Assembly: GCA_001897835.1 (NCBI GenBank)
Contig: MKUN01000002.1
Span: 99,780 to 163,779, forward strand
Direction of reading: 5' to 3'
Length of the DNA: 64,000 bases
Source of the DNA: Bacteroidetes bacterium 46-16
Lineage (GTDB): Bacteria > Bacteroidota > Bacteroidia > Chitinophagales > Chitinophagaceae
Positions 9,129-16,667 of the stretch are shown here, piece after piece; positions within the stretch are counted from its first letter, which is position 1, and every line of letters begins with the position of its first letter. The notes under the pieces were generated by a model. That model had not been told where the DNA came from. It did no database searches and saw only the letters and a program-made list of their open reading frames with translations. Made by a program: the position numbers and the translations under genes.

Positions 9129-9638
9129 ATGGCAGTACAGTTCCTTCCGCAGATCAGCGCCGCCGCGCTCAAAGAAAAACAAGCTTCGCCCGATATCGAC
9201 GACCTGTACGAACTGCTGGTAACCCCCCTGCACGAGGAGCTCTACAAGCGCCAGACCTTCGATTTTTTCGATGAGCTTACACCCGGCCAGCAACTGCTCA
9301 TATCTTACGACTATGTGCGCGCACAGGTGGAGCAAGGGGGCTTTATACAGTTGATACAGAATGGCTACATTGGCCTGCTGCCCTCCATGCCTGCATGGCT
9401 GCAGGTAGTGGGCGCCCACGAGATGGCGCAACTGCTCGATAATGTACTGAAGATATACGTGCAGCACCGCGATATACTGGGCAAAGAGCGCACCGTGGAA
9501 GAGTTTGCCCTGCTGTATAACGAGTTCAAAGAGCTGGAACAATCCGATGCCGATTTTATGCGCCTCAACGAGCCTACCGTAAAGCTCATTACCGGCTACG
9601 CCATGCATCACCCGGAGGAGTTTGCCGAAGTGATATAA
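9129..9638 (+). CDS. DMP19-like (DUF4375) domain protein
   Basis: 169 residues, cytoplasmic, no signal peptide or membrane segment. The central stretch LTPGQQLLISYDYVRAQVEQ (residues ~51-70) continuing into GGFIQLIQNGY fits the DMP19/DUF4375 domain, characterised by a conserved GQ and NGGF-like pattern. Function unknown. A GC-rich inverted repeat just after the stop (about 9646-9688, CCCTCTTT pairing with AAAGAGGG) may act as a transcript end. Confidence 0.65.
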   Translation: MAVQFLPQISAAALKEKQASPDIDDLYELLVTPLHEELYKRQTFDFFDELTPGQQLLISYDYVRAQVEQGGFIQLIQNGYIGLLPSMPAWLQVVGAHEMAQLLDNVLKIYVQHRDILGKERTVEEFALLYNEFKELEQSDADFMRLNEPTVKLITGYAMHHPEEFAEVI

Positions 9639-9742
9639 CATTAAGCTCCCCTCTTTAGTTGGCTGGCGCGCGGCAACAAAGAGGGGTGGATTGAGCCAGA
9701 CAAAAAATGTATTTCCTATAAATGGCACAAGACGGGGTGATT

Positions 9743-9814
9743 AATTTACTCGTTGAGTCTCTTTTTAATTTACTCGTTGTGTCTCTTTTTAATTTACTCG
9801 TTGTGTCTCTCCCT
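9743..9814. repeat. 24-bp tandem repeat, three copies
   Basis: Three head-to-tail copies of a 24-base T-rich unit begin at 9743, 9767 and 9791; the first has one change (GAGTCTC for GTGTCTC) and the third is cut at its T-run. A short frame through it encodes only a repeated hydrophobic string and is not a believable gene. It abuts the RAYT-associated repeat copy at 9841. Confidence 0.85.
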
Positions 9815-9840
9815 TCAGAGGACACGACGACATCAGGGCC

Positions 9841-9902
9841 CGTTGCTCCTGATGTTCCGTCAGGGCATCAGGTGCTATCAATAAAACGCCCTTTTGCAAA
9901 AG
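9841..9902 (-). repeat. REP-like double-hairpin element, copy A (3' side of RAYT)
   Basis: Read on the minus strand: a small hairpin (CTTTTGCAAAAG), a GGGCGTTTTAT linker, then a 10-base stem at 9845-9854 / 9866-9875 (GCTCCTGATG with CATCAGGTGC, one mismatch) and an 11-base loop. The same plan occurs at 10614-10680 and 19571-19635. It lies ~60 bases beyond the 3' end of the transposase gene and has the same orientation as that gene. Confidence 0.75.
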
Positions 9903-9906
9903 CCTG

Positions 9907-9923
9907 CCCCGATTATTTCGGGG
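9907..9923 (-). terminator. Possible terminator of the RAYT gene
   Basis: A 6-base GC stem (CCCCGA/TCGGGG, 9907-9912 / 9918-9923) lies 39 bases downstream of the RAYT stop on the minus strand. Only a short interrupted T tract follows, so termination is plausible rather than certain. Confidence 0.45.
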
Positions 9924-9961
9924 GGTATTCAAAACTATAACGCCGGGCAAAAGAACGCAGC

Positions 9962-10492
9962 TTAATAGTAATACGACAGATCCAGCAATCCCTTCATGCC
10001 ATAAAAATCCCTTGCGCTGCTATAGATATATGCCTCCTCCCGGTCACATATCCCCGCCCGAAACGGGTTGTCATGTATATACTTAAGCTTCTGCTCATAG
10101 AAAAGGCGCGAGTGTATATGCTCCGGGTGATTGCCCGGCTGCCAGAATGTGATATCTTCATGTGGCTTTAGCAGCCATAGCAGCCAGTTCTTGCGGCTTT
10201 CGTGTTTGTTGTTCGCTATCGCCTCAACCACTTTTGATGCAGTATATTTTTTGAAGTCGCGCAGCGTATCGCTTAGCTCGTTATCGCCGGTGCAGGCCGC
10301 TATCATGTGCAGGTGGTTGCTCATGATCACCCAGCCATACTTCAGCAAGCCTTTTTCCTGTTGGCAATATTTCAGGCTATCTATTATGATATCCGCATAC
10401 TCCCTGCGGCTGAATACATCCACCCATTGTGTTACGGTAGCCGTAATAAAATACAAACCCTGCTGGTCATCGATACGGTAGGAAAAACCCAT
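9962..10492 (-). CDS. REP-associated tyrosine transposase (RAYT, Y1/IS200-like)
   Basis: 176 residues. Single-strand HUH transposase marks: the metal-binding HLH at residues 60-62 in VIMSNHLHMIA, and the RAYT-type C-terminal signature KLKYIHDNPFRAGI (135-148) followed by YSSA (157-160). RAYTs are domesticated relatives of IS200 transposases that mobilise REP palindromes. The gene is not bounded by IS200/IS605 ends but by two copies of a double-hairpin repeat (9841-9902 and 10614-10680) in opposite orientation, the usual arrangement of a RAYT with its REPs. Length and frame look intact. Confidence 0.9.
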   Translation of the reverse strand: MGFSYRIDDQQGLYFITATVTQWVDVFSRREYADIIIDSLKYCQQEKGLLKYGWVIMSNHLHMIAACTGDNELSDTLRDFKKYTASKVVEAIANNKHESRKNWLLWLLKPHEDITFWQPGNHPEHIHSRLFYEQKLKYIHDNPFRAGICDREEAYIYSSARDFYGMKGLLDLSYYY

Positions 10493-10589
10493 AGCAATTT
10501 TTTGTTTAAATTAACTATATTTGATATTAAATAGTGAATGTACTGCCCGGAGCGGGAACTTGCAATGGTAACGCTATTAAGCTATTGTA

Positions 10590-11264
10590 TTGAATACTGA
10601 ACTACATACCGATGAATACCTTCAGAGAAGGGGCTTTATCAGTACCACCGGATGCCGCAAGCGAACATCCGGAGGAACTAGTTCTGGATGTGTACCCAGC
10701 CAATATAATACAATAGCCAATGGCTACCAAAACAATATAACGAACTGTTCACTATATAACAACGTAACGAACGGCAGGGCGAACCTCATAAGTGGCTACG
10801 ACAATATTGCTGCTGCCAACTATGCCAATATGTATAACAGCATAGGCAATGGCTACAATAACTTTATAACAGGCAACAGCTACCATAATACCATTGGCGG
10901 CGGGCTGAATAACTATATCTTCAGAACGGCTACGCTGCTTACCGGCAATGTTATAGGTGGCGGCGGTGCTAACTGTATCACAAGCAGCTATTCTGTCATA
11001 AGTGGTGGCTGCAACAACTCCATCTCCGGTGCTTACTCCGCTATACTCGGTGGTAGTGGCAATACAGACAGCGGCTATAATTATGTCGGGATTTTTGGCT
11101 GTAATATCGCTGCTACATGCCCTGGTTTTTTCTATGTTAATGACTTGGTCACTTGTAGCATTCCAGCAGGGAATCCTGCGACATGCGCACCACCAGGCAC
11201 TGTACCTCCTGGTGGTTTATATTTCGTATGTATTGGAGCATATAAACAAGTTTGGGTTGCATAA
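10590..11264 (+). CDS. Head-repeat (trimeric-adhesin-like) protein fragment, probably truncated
   Basis: An open frame of 224 codons. From about residue 38 it is built of short Asn/Gly-rich repeats of the type N-x-I-x-N/G-G-x-x-N (e.g. NTIANGYQNNI, NSIGNGYNNFI, SVISGGCNNSI), the pattern of YadA-head-like beta-roll repeats and of some phage tail-fibre-like proteins, ending in ...GLYFVCIGAYKQVWVA. Residues ~9-30 are the translation of repeat copy B, so no genuine N-terminus, signal peptide or trimer anchor is visible. The likely reading is a 3' remnant of a larger adhesin-like gene whose front was lost or displaced at the repeat. Base composition is AT-richer than the core genes around it. Confidence 0.5.
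   Translation: MNTELHTDEYLQRRGFISTTGCRKRTSGGTSSGCVPSQYNTIANGYQNNITNCSLYNNVTNGRANLISGYDNIAAANYANMYNSIGNGYNNFITGNSYHNTIGGGLNNYIFRTATLLTGNVIGGGGANCITSSYSVISGGCNNSISGAYSAILGGSGNTDSGYNYVGIFGCNIAATCPGFFYVNDLVTCSIPAGNPATCAPPGTVPPGGLYFVCIGAYKQVWVA
10614..10680 (+). repeat. REP-like double-hairpin element, copy B (5' side of RAYT)
   Basis: A first hairpin CCTTCAGAGAAGG (10619-10631), linker GGCTTTATCAGTA, then a 10-base stem 10645-10654 / 10666-10675 (CCACCGGATG with CATCCGGAGG, one mismatch at the same position as in copies A and C) and an 11-base loop. Compared with A and C, the stem pair T-A has become G-C on both sides, a compensatory change that keeps the stem. It forms the 5' end of the open frame of the head-repeat fragment. 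Confidence 0.78.
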
Positions 11265-11288
11265 TTTAAATTTACTGGCATTCGAAAA

Positions 11289-12648
11289 ATGAGACATTTA
11301 TTTTTTATACTTTCAATTTGTTTTTTCGCCTTTTTGCAAACTGGCTATACACAAATAATCACATCAATTGCAGGCGGAGGCGCTACATTGGGAGATGGGG
11401 GACCTGCTATACTTGCTAAAACAAGTGGACCTGCCGGAGGTTGTTTTTGATAAATTTGGTAATTATTATTTTTGGCAAAGTTTAAGTGCCCCACGAATAA
11501 GAATGATTGACACTGCTGGTATTATTACTACTGTTGCAGGAAATGGGGTACAAGGATATTCTGGAGATAATGGGCCTGCAAATGCGGCCAAAATATATCC
11601 TCAGGAATTCGATGTTGATTCGGTAGGCAATATTTACATAGCAGATCGCTATAATAATAGAGTACGAAAAGTAGATGTGAGTACCCATATTATTACAACA
11701 ATAGCTGGAAACGGAATTTTGGGTTTTTCTGGGGATGGAGGTCCGGCCCTTCAGGCCGAAATAGATCCTTTAGGAATCTGTGTAGATCGAATTGGAAATT
11801 TATATATCATCGATGGGGGACTTAGAGTAAGAAAGATAGATACGGGAGGTACTATTAACACGATTGCTGGCAGTGGGAATGCTGGATATAGTGGTGATGG
11901 TGGGCCGGCACTTAATGCGGATTTAATGATAAACTATGGCATTGAAATAGATACTAATAGCAATATATATCTAGCATGCGAAAGTAGAATTCGCAAAATA
12001 AATCTCAACACCGGATTAATAACAACTATTGCAGGAAACGGAAATGTAACATATATAGGAGATGGCATGCATGCAGATTCGGCACAGTTCAGTGCCTTCA
12101 ACATAGGTATAGATTTAGCAGGAAATGTATATATCGCTGATATCGGAAATGATCGTGTTTATATGGTTGGTACTGATAGCATATTCCACAAAATTGCAGG
12201 AACAGGTGTAGAAGCCTTCGGCGGAGATGGCGGTAATGCTGATACTGCAAAATTATTTAATCCTGAGGGGATTGCTGTAGATAAGTGTGGTAACGTATAC
12301 ATAGCAGATGATGCCAATAATCGCATTCGCAAAGTCACTTACGATTCTACTTGCAGTTATTCCAGCCCTGTTGACACCACCGATACCACTACGGCCATAC
12401 ACAGTATAGCTACCGCAGGCAGTATCAGTATATACCCCAACCCGGCAAAGCAGCAGATCACGATATCGGGCGGTGGTGATGTACGGGAGGTAATGATACT
12501 CAATACCATCGGCCAGGTACTCATAGCGCAAAAGAGCTACAGCAATAAAGCAGTAATAGATGTAAGTGCACTGGGCACAGGTATCTACTTTATAAAAGTT
12601 ATAGACAGCAGTGGGGCAGAAGTAGTGAAGCGGTTCTTAAAAGAATAA
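11289..12648 (+). CDS. Secreted NHL-repeat protein with T9SS sorting domain, interrupted by a frameshift
   Basis: The natural start is the ATG at 11289: it gives a signal peptide (RHLFFILSICFFAFLQTGYT) and the first NHL unit (IITSIAGGG...DGGPA), but that frame stops at 11448-11450. The frame open from 11368 to 12648 continues the same repeat pattern; removing one G of the GG at 11439-11440 joins the two and restores GPAG-VVFDKFGN. The joined product would be ~452 residues with about six NHL beta-propeller units (repeated ITTIAGNG..G(Y/F)SGDGGPA) and a C-terminal T9SS type A sorting domain (about the last 80 residues, starting SISIYPNPAKQQI). The propeller part is AT-rich, while the sorting domain has host-like codons. 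It is either a true pseudogene, a phase-variable gene or a sequencing error. Confidence 0.8.
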
Positions 12649-12832
12649 GGAGGTCTTTTTACATCTTCTTTACCCCTTGTTCTCTCCCTTCAGCTCATAA
12701 TGGCAAGCCGGTGATGATGCCACGCTCAAATTTTAAAAATAACGTATTCCACCCGGAGGCTTGGCAACCTTCATTGCATACTTTGGTGCCATGGTCAATA
12801 TGTTGGCAATCTTATTAATCCTTTAAATCCCG

Positions 12833-12861
12833 CCTGTCCCGATTTCTTTCGGGAGCTCAGG
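12833..12861 (+). terminator. Probable terminator after the NHL gene
   Basis: Nested stem CCTG..CCCGA / TCGGG..CAGG (12833-12842 with 12849-12861) followed by CAATTTT. It is ~185 bases from the NHL stop and immediately before the ABC-F promoter, so it could insulate the two units. Confidence 0.5.
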
Positions 12862-12884
12862 CAATTTTCCTCCTCATTTCTTCG

Positions 12885-12892
12885 TACCTTTG
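12885..12892 (+). promoter_or_regulatory. Bacteroidota -7 promoter element (TACCTTTG) for the ABC-F gene
   Basis: Exact match to TAnnTTTG, 73 bases before the ABC-F start codon, immediately after a terminator-like hairpin. A T-rich tract (AATTTTCC, 12863-12870) stands roughly where a -33 element would be, without a clean TTTG. Confidence 0.55.
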
Positions 12893-12965
12893 CACCTCCA
12901 AAAACAGGTTAAAATAACATTTTCCTTTAATTTTTGGTTTTGACCATTAACTTTTGATATAAAGC

Positions 12966-14597
12966 ATGATATCAGTTTCTAATTTATCGCTTCGCTACGG
13001 CAAGCGTGTGTTGTTTGAGGATGTGAACCTTAAGTTCACCGAGGGCAATTGTTATGGCATCATAGGTGCCAATGGTGCCGGCAAATCCACCTTCATGAAG
13101 ATACTTTCAGGTGAGATAGACCCCAGCACCGGCAGGGTAGAGATATCCAAAGATCAGCGCATGAGCGTACTGAAGCAGGACCACTACCAGTTCGACGAAA
13201 CATCTGTCCTGCAAACAGTTATGATGGGCAATTCAAAACTTTTTGAGGTGATGCAGGCCAAGGATGCCATTTATGCCAAAGAAGATTTTAGCGAGGAGGA
13301 CGGCATAAAAGCAGGGGAGCTCGAAGCCATCTTTGCCGAGATGGATGGCTGGAATGCCGAGAGCGATGCTGCCACGCTGCTCAGCAACCTGGGTATTAAA
13401 GAAGACCTTCATTATAAACTGCTTAAAGAGCTGGATGGCAACCAGAAAGTGCGTGTGCTGCTGGCACAGGCCCTCTTTGGCCACCCCGATATCCTGCTGC
13501 TTGACGAACCGACCAATGACCTGGACCTGGAAACCATCAACTGGCTGGAGAACTTCCTGGCCGATTATGATAAGATCGTGCTCGTAGTATCGCACGATCG
13601 TCACTTCCTCGATACGGTCTGCACACACGTAGCCGATATCGATTTCGGGAAGATCACCATATTTACCGGCAACTACTCCTTCTGGTACGAATCCAGCCAG
13701 CTATTGCTCAAGCAGCGTACCGATGCCAATAAAAAGGCAGAAGATAAGATACGGGAGCTGCAGGAGTTCATCGCCCGCTTTTCGGCCAATGCCTCTAAAT
13801 CCAAACAGGCCACCAGCCGTAAAAAAGCCCTTGATAAGATCAAGCTCGAGGATATGGTTGCCTCCAACCGTAAGTATCCCGCCATACTCTTCAACAACCA
13901 GGTACGTGAGGCCGGCGACCAGATACTGGAAGTGAAAGGCTTGGGCAAAACAGTGAACGGGGAGGTCTATTTCAAAGACATCAATATCGACGTGAGGCGA
14001 GGCCAGAAGATAGCCGTACTTTCGCATAACTCATTGGCTACTACAGCATTTTATCAAATACTTGCAGGAGAAGATAAATCTTTTGAAGGCGAATTTAAAT
14101 GGGGCGTGACCATAACGCCAACCTACCTGCCCGCTGATAACCACGATTTTTTTGAGAAGAAAGACCTCAACCTGATCGACTGGTTGCGCCAGTACTCCGA
14201 AGAGAAGGACGAGACCTTTATCCGTGGTTTCCTGGGTCGCATGCTCTTCTCCGGCGAGGAGACATTGAAGCAATGTAATGTACTGAGCGGTGGCGAAAAA
14301 ATGCGCTGTATGATCAGCCGCATGATGATGCTGAAGGGCAACGTGCTGATGTTCGATGAACCCACCAACCACCTGGACCTCGAGAGCATTACCGCCCTCA
14401 ACAATGGTATGAAAGATTTTAAAGGCACCATCCTCTTCACCACGCGCGACCATGCACTGGCCGAGACCGTAGCCGACCGCATACTTGAACTTACCCCCAA
14501 CGGCCTCATTGACCGTGAAATGGAATTCGACGAATATGTGAGCAGCGACAAGATCAAAGCCATCCGTGCAGAGATGTATGGTGAAGCGCTTGTATAA
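12966..14597 (+). CDS. ABC-F family ATPase, YbiT type
   Basis: 543 residues with two ATP-binding domains and the ABC-F linker between them (SRFSANASKSKQA-type helix, here ARFSANASKSKQATSRKK around 270-290), as in the ribosome-associated translation factor YbiT. Domain 1 is normal at Walker A (GANGAGKS, 34-41), Walker B (LLLDEPTNDLD) and SHDRHF, with a weak signature (LDGNQ). Domain 2 keeps LSGGEKMR and MFDEPTNHLD but its Walker A position reads SHNSLATT (353-360), with Ala at the Lys position, and SHD is replaced by TRD. The second ATP site therefore looks catalytically impaired. Cytosolic; no membrane segments. Confidence 0.9.
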   Translation: MISVSNLSLRYGKRVLFEDVNLKFTEGNCYGIIGANGAGKSTFMKILSGEIDPSTGRVEISKDQRMSVLKQDHYQFDETSVLQTVMMGNSKLFEVMQAKDAIYAKEDFSEEDGIKAGELEAIFAEMDGWNAESDAATLLSNLGIKEDLHYKLLKELDGNQKVRVLLAQALFGHPDILLLDEPTNDLDLETINWLENFLADYDKIVLVVSHDRHFLDTVCTHVADIDFGKITIFTGNYSFWYESSQLLLKQRTDANKKAEDKIRELQEFIARFSANASKSKQATSRKKALDKIKLEDMVASNRKYPAILFNNQVREAGDQILEVKGLGKTVNGEVYFKDINIDVRRGQKIAVLSHNSLATTAFYQILAGEDKSFEGEFKWGVTITPTYLPADNHDFFEKKDLNLIDWLRQYSEEKDETFIRGFLGRMLFSGEETLKQCNVLSGGEKMRCMISRMMMLKGNVLMFDEPTNHLDLESITALNNGMKDFKGTILFTTRDHALAETVADRILELTPNGLIDREMEFDEYVSSDKIKAIRAEMYGEALV

Positions 14598-14698
14598 CAT
14601 ATTGAGTATACTGGTATGGGGCAGGGTAGCAAACCCTGCCCTCATTATTATGAACCAACAAGGCTAAAGATTATATTTATCCGTACAAACCTTCTTAT

Positions 14699-15574
14699 AT
14701 GATCGCTTATAATCCGAAGGACTGGCTCATATTTATTTTTAAGGTACACCGCGCCGATACCATACGCCAGCTATTTCCCCTGCTGCTGATGGTAGCCATT
14801 TATTCAGCCGGTATAGCCTGGTGGGAGTTGACCTATTTCGGCCCCGAGCATAGCTGGCTGAAGAACCTGCCTGTATTGCACAGCCTGCTGGGCTTTGTCA
14901 TATCGCTGCTGCTGGTCTTTCGCACCAATACTGCGTATGACAGGTGGTGGGAAGGCCGCAAGCTATGGGGCGCCCTGGTAAATAACAGCCGTAACCTTGC
15001 CATAAAACTTAATGCACTCCTCGACGGGCAGGATACAGATACCCGCAGCTTCTACCGCCGCATGATCCCGCTTTATGCCAAGGTACTGATGGCGCACCTG
15101 CAGGCAGAGCAAACCCGCTGGTCGCTCGATGAAAAGGAACACCCGGAGTTTGCCACCATCGATATGAGCAAGCATGTGCCCAACCAGGTAGCCCGGCTAA
15201 TGATCAGCAAAGCTGTGCTGCTGCACCGTTCCGGCAAGATAAGTGGGGATGAACTCATCGTCATCAACGGGGAGCTGCTCTCTTTTACCGATATCTGCGG
15301 GGCTTGCGAACGCATCAAGAATACCCCCATCCCTTATTCTTACAGCGCCTTCATCAAAAAGTTTATATTTTTCTATATCATGACATTACCGCTGGGCCTC
15401 GTGTTCCAGTTGGGCTACCTGGTAGTGCCCGTGGTTACCCTGGTGCTGTATGTACTGGCCAGCCTCGAGATCGTGGCCGAGGAGATCGAAGACCCCTTCG
15501 GCACGGATACCAATGACCTGCCTATGGATAAGATATCGGATAACATACAGCGGCACATAGCCGAGCTGATATAG
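14699..15574 (+). CDS. Bestrophin family anion channel
   Basis: 291 residues, typical of bacterial bestrophins (YneE/KpBest type), which form pentameric chloride-conducting channels in the inner membrane. The signature FRTNTAYDRWWEGRKLWG (residues ~75-92) is intact, preceded by two membrane helices (~22-45 and ~58-76) and followed by two more near 220-265. It stands alone, downstream of the ABC-F gene, with a convergent cytochrome gene 6 bases after its stop. Confidence 0.9.
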   Translation: MIAYNPKDWLIFIFKVHRADTIRQLFPLLLMVAIYSAGIAWWELTYFGPEHSWLKNLPVLHSLLGFVISLLLVFRTNTAYDRWWEGRKLWGALVNNSRNLAIKLNALLDGQDTDTRSFYRRMIPLYAKVLMAHLQAEQTRWSLDEKEHPEFATIDMSKHVPNQVARLMISKAVLLHRSGKISGDELIVINGELLSFTDICGACERIKNTPIPYSYSAFIKKFIFFYIMTLPLGLVFQLGYLVVPVVTLVLYVLASLEIVAEEIEDPFGTDTNDLPMDKISDNIQRHIAELI

Positions 15575-15580
15575 AAGATC

Positions 15581-16579
15581 TTACCTGGATGCAGTGAGTG
15601 CAGGAGCCGGGGTAAACTTGATGACCGTATGCGTTGCAGGCTTCAATGTGCGCAGATAAGTATATATAGCGGCAAGATCTTCCGCCGTCATATGGCTGTA
15701 CATTGTCCATGGCATCCAGGTATTGAAGGTGCCCGGGCTTATGGACGGAGACTGGTAACTACTGTCTGCATAGGCTTTGAAACGATTTACGAAGGCTTGT
15801 TCGCTCCATGTGCCTATACCTGTTCCTTCATCGGGTGTTATATTAGCAGAGCGCACCGTAGAGCCATCGGGTAAAGGGAACTCGCGCCCACCGCTGAAGG
15901 CCAGCTCTTTGATGATCTGCCCCTGTTTCACCTGTGTATGGCATTCCACGCATCCAGCAGCATTCACCAGGTAGGCACCATAAGCCAGCTTGTCACTCGC
16001 CGGTGGCCGTGTTTGAGGAGTAGCTTTGTGCGGAATGGTATTAACTATAAAGTTCATAGGGAAATCGTTTTGATGCTCCGGTATTTTATTCTCTACAGGC
16101 TGCAGCGTACGTATATAGGCTATGATGCACTTGATATCTTCCGGATCCATGCTGCCATAATAGGGGTAGGGCATTACCGGGAACATAGCCTTCCCATCTT
16201 TATCCACGCCCGTAGTTATGACCCGGAAGAGCTCGCCATCCGTATAGCGGCTAATACCTGCCGGTGTTATATTGCGTGAAGTGTATGAACCGGGGAAGCC
16301 ATATTTCTGGTCAAAGAGTTCACCGCCTTTGCCCAATGTACCCGGCACCACGGGACCAGAGAACTTGCTCCAATCGCGGGAGGAGTGGCAGTCCATACAT
16401 ACGGTAACACTATTGGCGAGGTAGCGGCCACGTTCAATATTTTCGGGGGTCATGGCCACCTTCATATCGGGTGCGGGGCCTACATTGGGCAGGGCCAGTT
16501 TTACATAAGTGAGCAAACCGGCTACTGCTATGATGACGAGCAGGACCAAATAACCTAAAAACTTAAGGACTTTACGCAT
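15581..16579 (-). CDS. Membrane-anchored diheme cytochrome c
   Basis: 332 residues. An N-terminal membrane helix (~7-26) is followed by two cytochrome c domains with heme-binding CMDCH (C61-H65) and CVECH (C210-H214). Conserved stretches such as FPVMPYPYYGSM and the late TWMPWTMYSHMTAEDLAAIYTYLRTL supply candidate Met ligands. The protein is expected on the periplasmic face and resembles the c-type subunits of periplasmic dehydrogenases, but no dehydrogenase gene is adjacent. Confidence 0.88.
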   Translation of the reverse strand: MRKVLKFLGYLVLLVIIAVAGLLTYVKLALPNVGPAPDMKVAMTPENIERGRYLANSVTVCMDCHSSRDWSKFSGPVVPGTLGKGGELFDQKYGFPGSYTSRNITPAGISRYTDGELFRVITTGVDKDGKAMFPVMPYPYYGSMDPEDIKCIIAYIRTLQPVENKIPEHQNDFPMNFIVNTIPHKATPQTRPPASDKLAYGAYLVNAAGCVECHTQVKQGQIIKELAFSGGREFPLPDGSTVRSANITPDEGTGIGTWSEQAFVNRFKAYADSSYQSPSISPGTFNTWMPWTMYSHMTAEDLAAIYTYLRTLKPATHTVIKFTPAPALTASR

Positions 16580-16667
16580 AGAGGCAATTTTTAATAGTGG
16601 ATGACATTAAAACATGCCTCTAAAGTATATATATGTATTCATATTTGCAATAGGGTTATAAAACAGA

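Larger units (their letters stand above)
12649..12965. other. Intergenic stretch with hairpin and promoter
   Basis: No gene is visible. It contains a partial match (12677-12693) to the sequence bordering repeat copy A at 9801-9818, a two-part hairpin at 12833-12861 that may end the NHL transcript, and the -7 promoter element for the ABC-F gene at 12885-12892. Confidence 0.6.

Noticed and set aside
9722..9940. A 72-codon frame over the 24-bp tandem repeats
   Set aside because: It encodes only a repeated hydrophobic string and then reads through the REP copy; no protein character.
9962..10492. Autonomous IS200/IS605 element
   Set aside because: The C-terminal signature is RAYT-type and the flanks are REP-like repeats; no tnpB and no IS200 end structures were seen.
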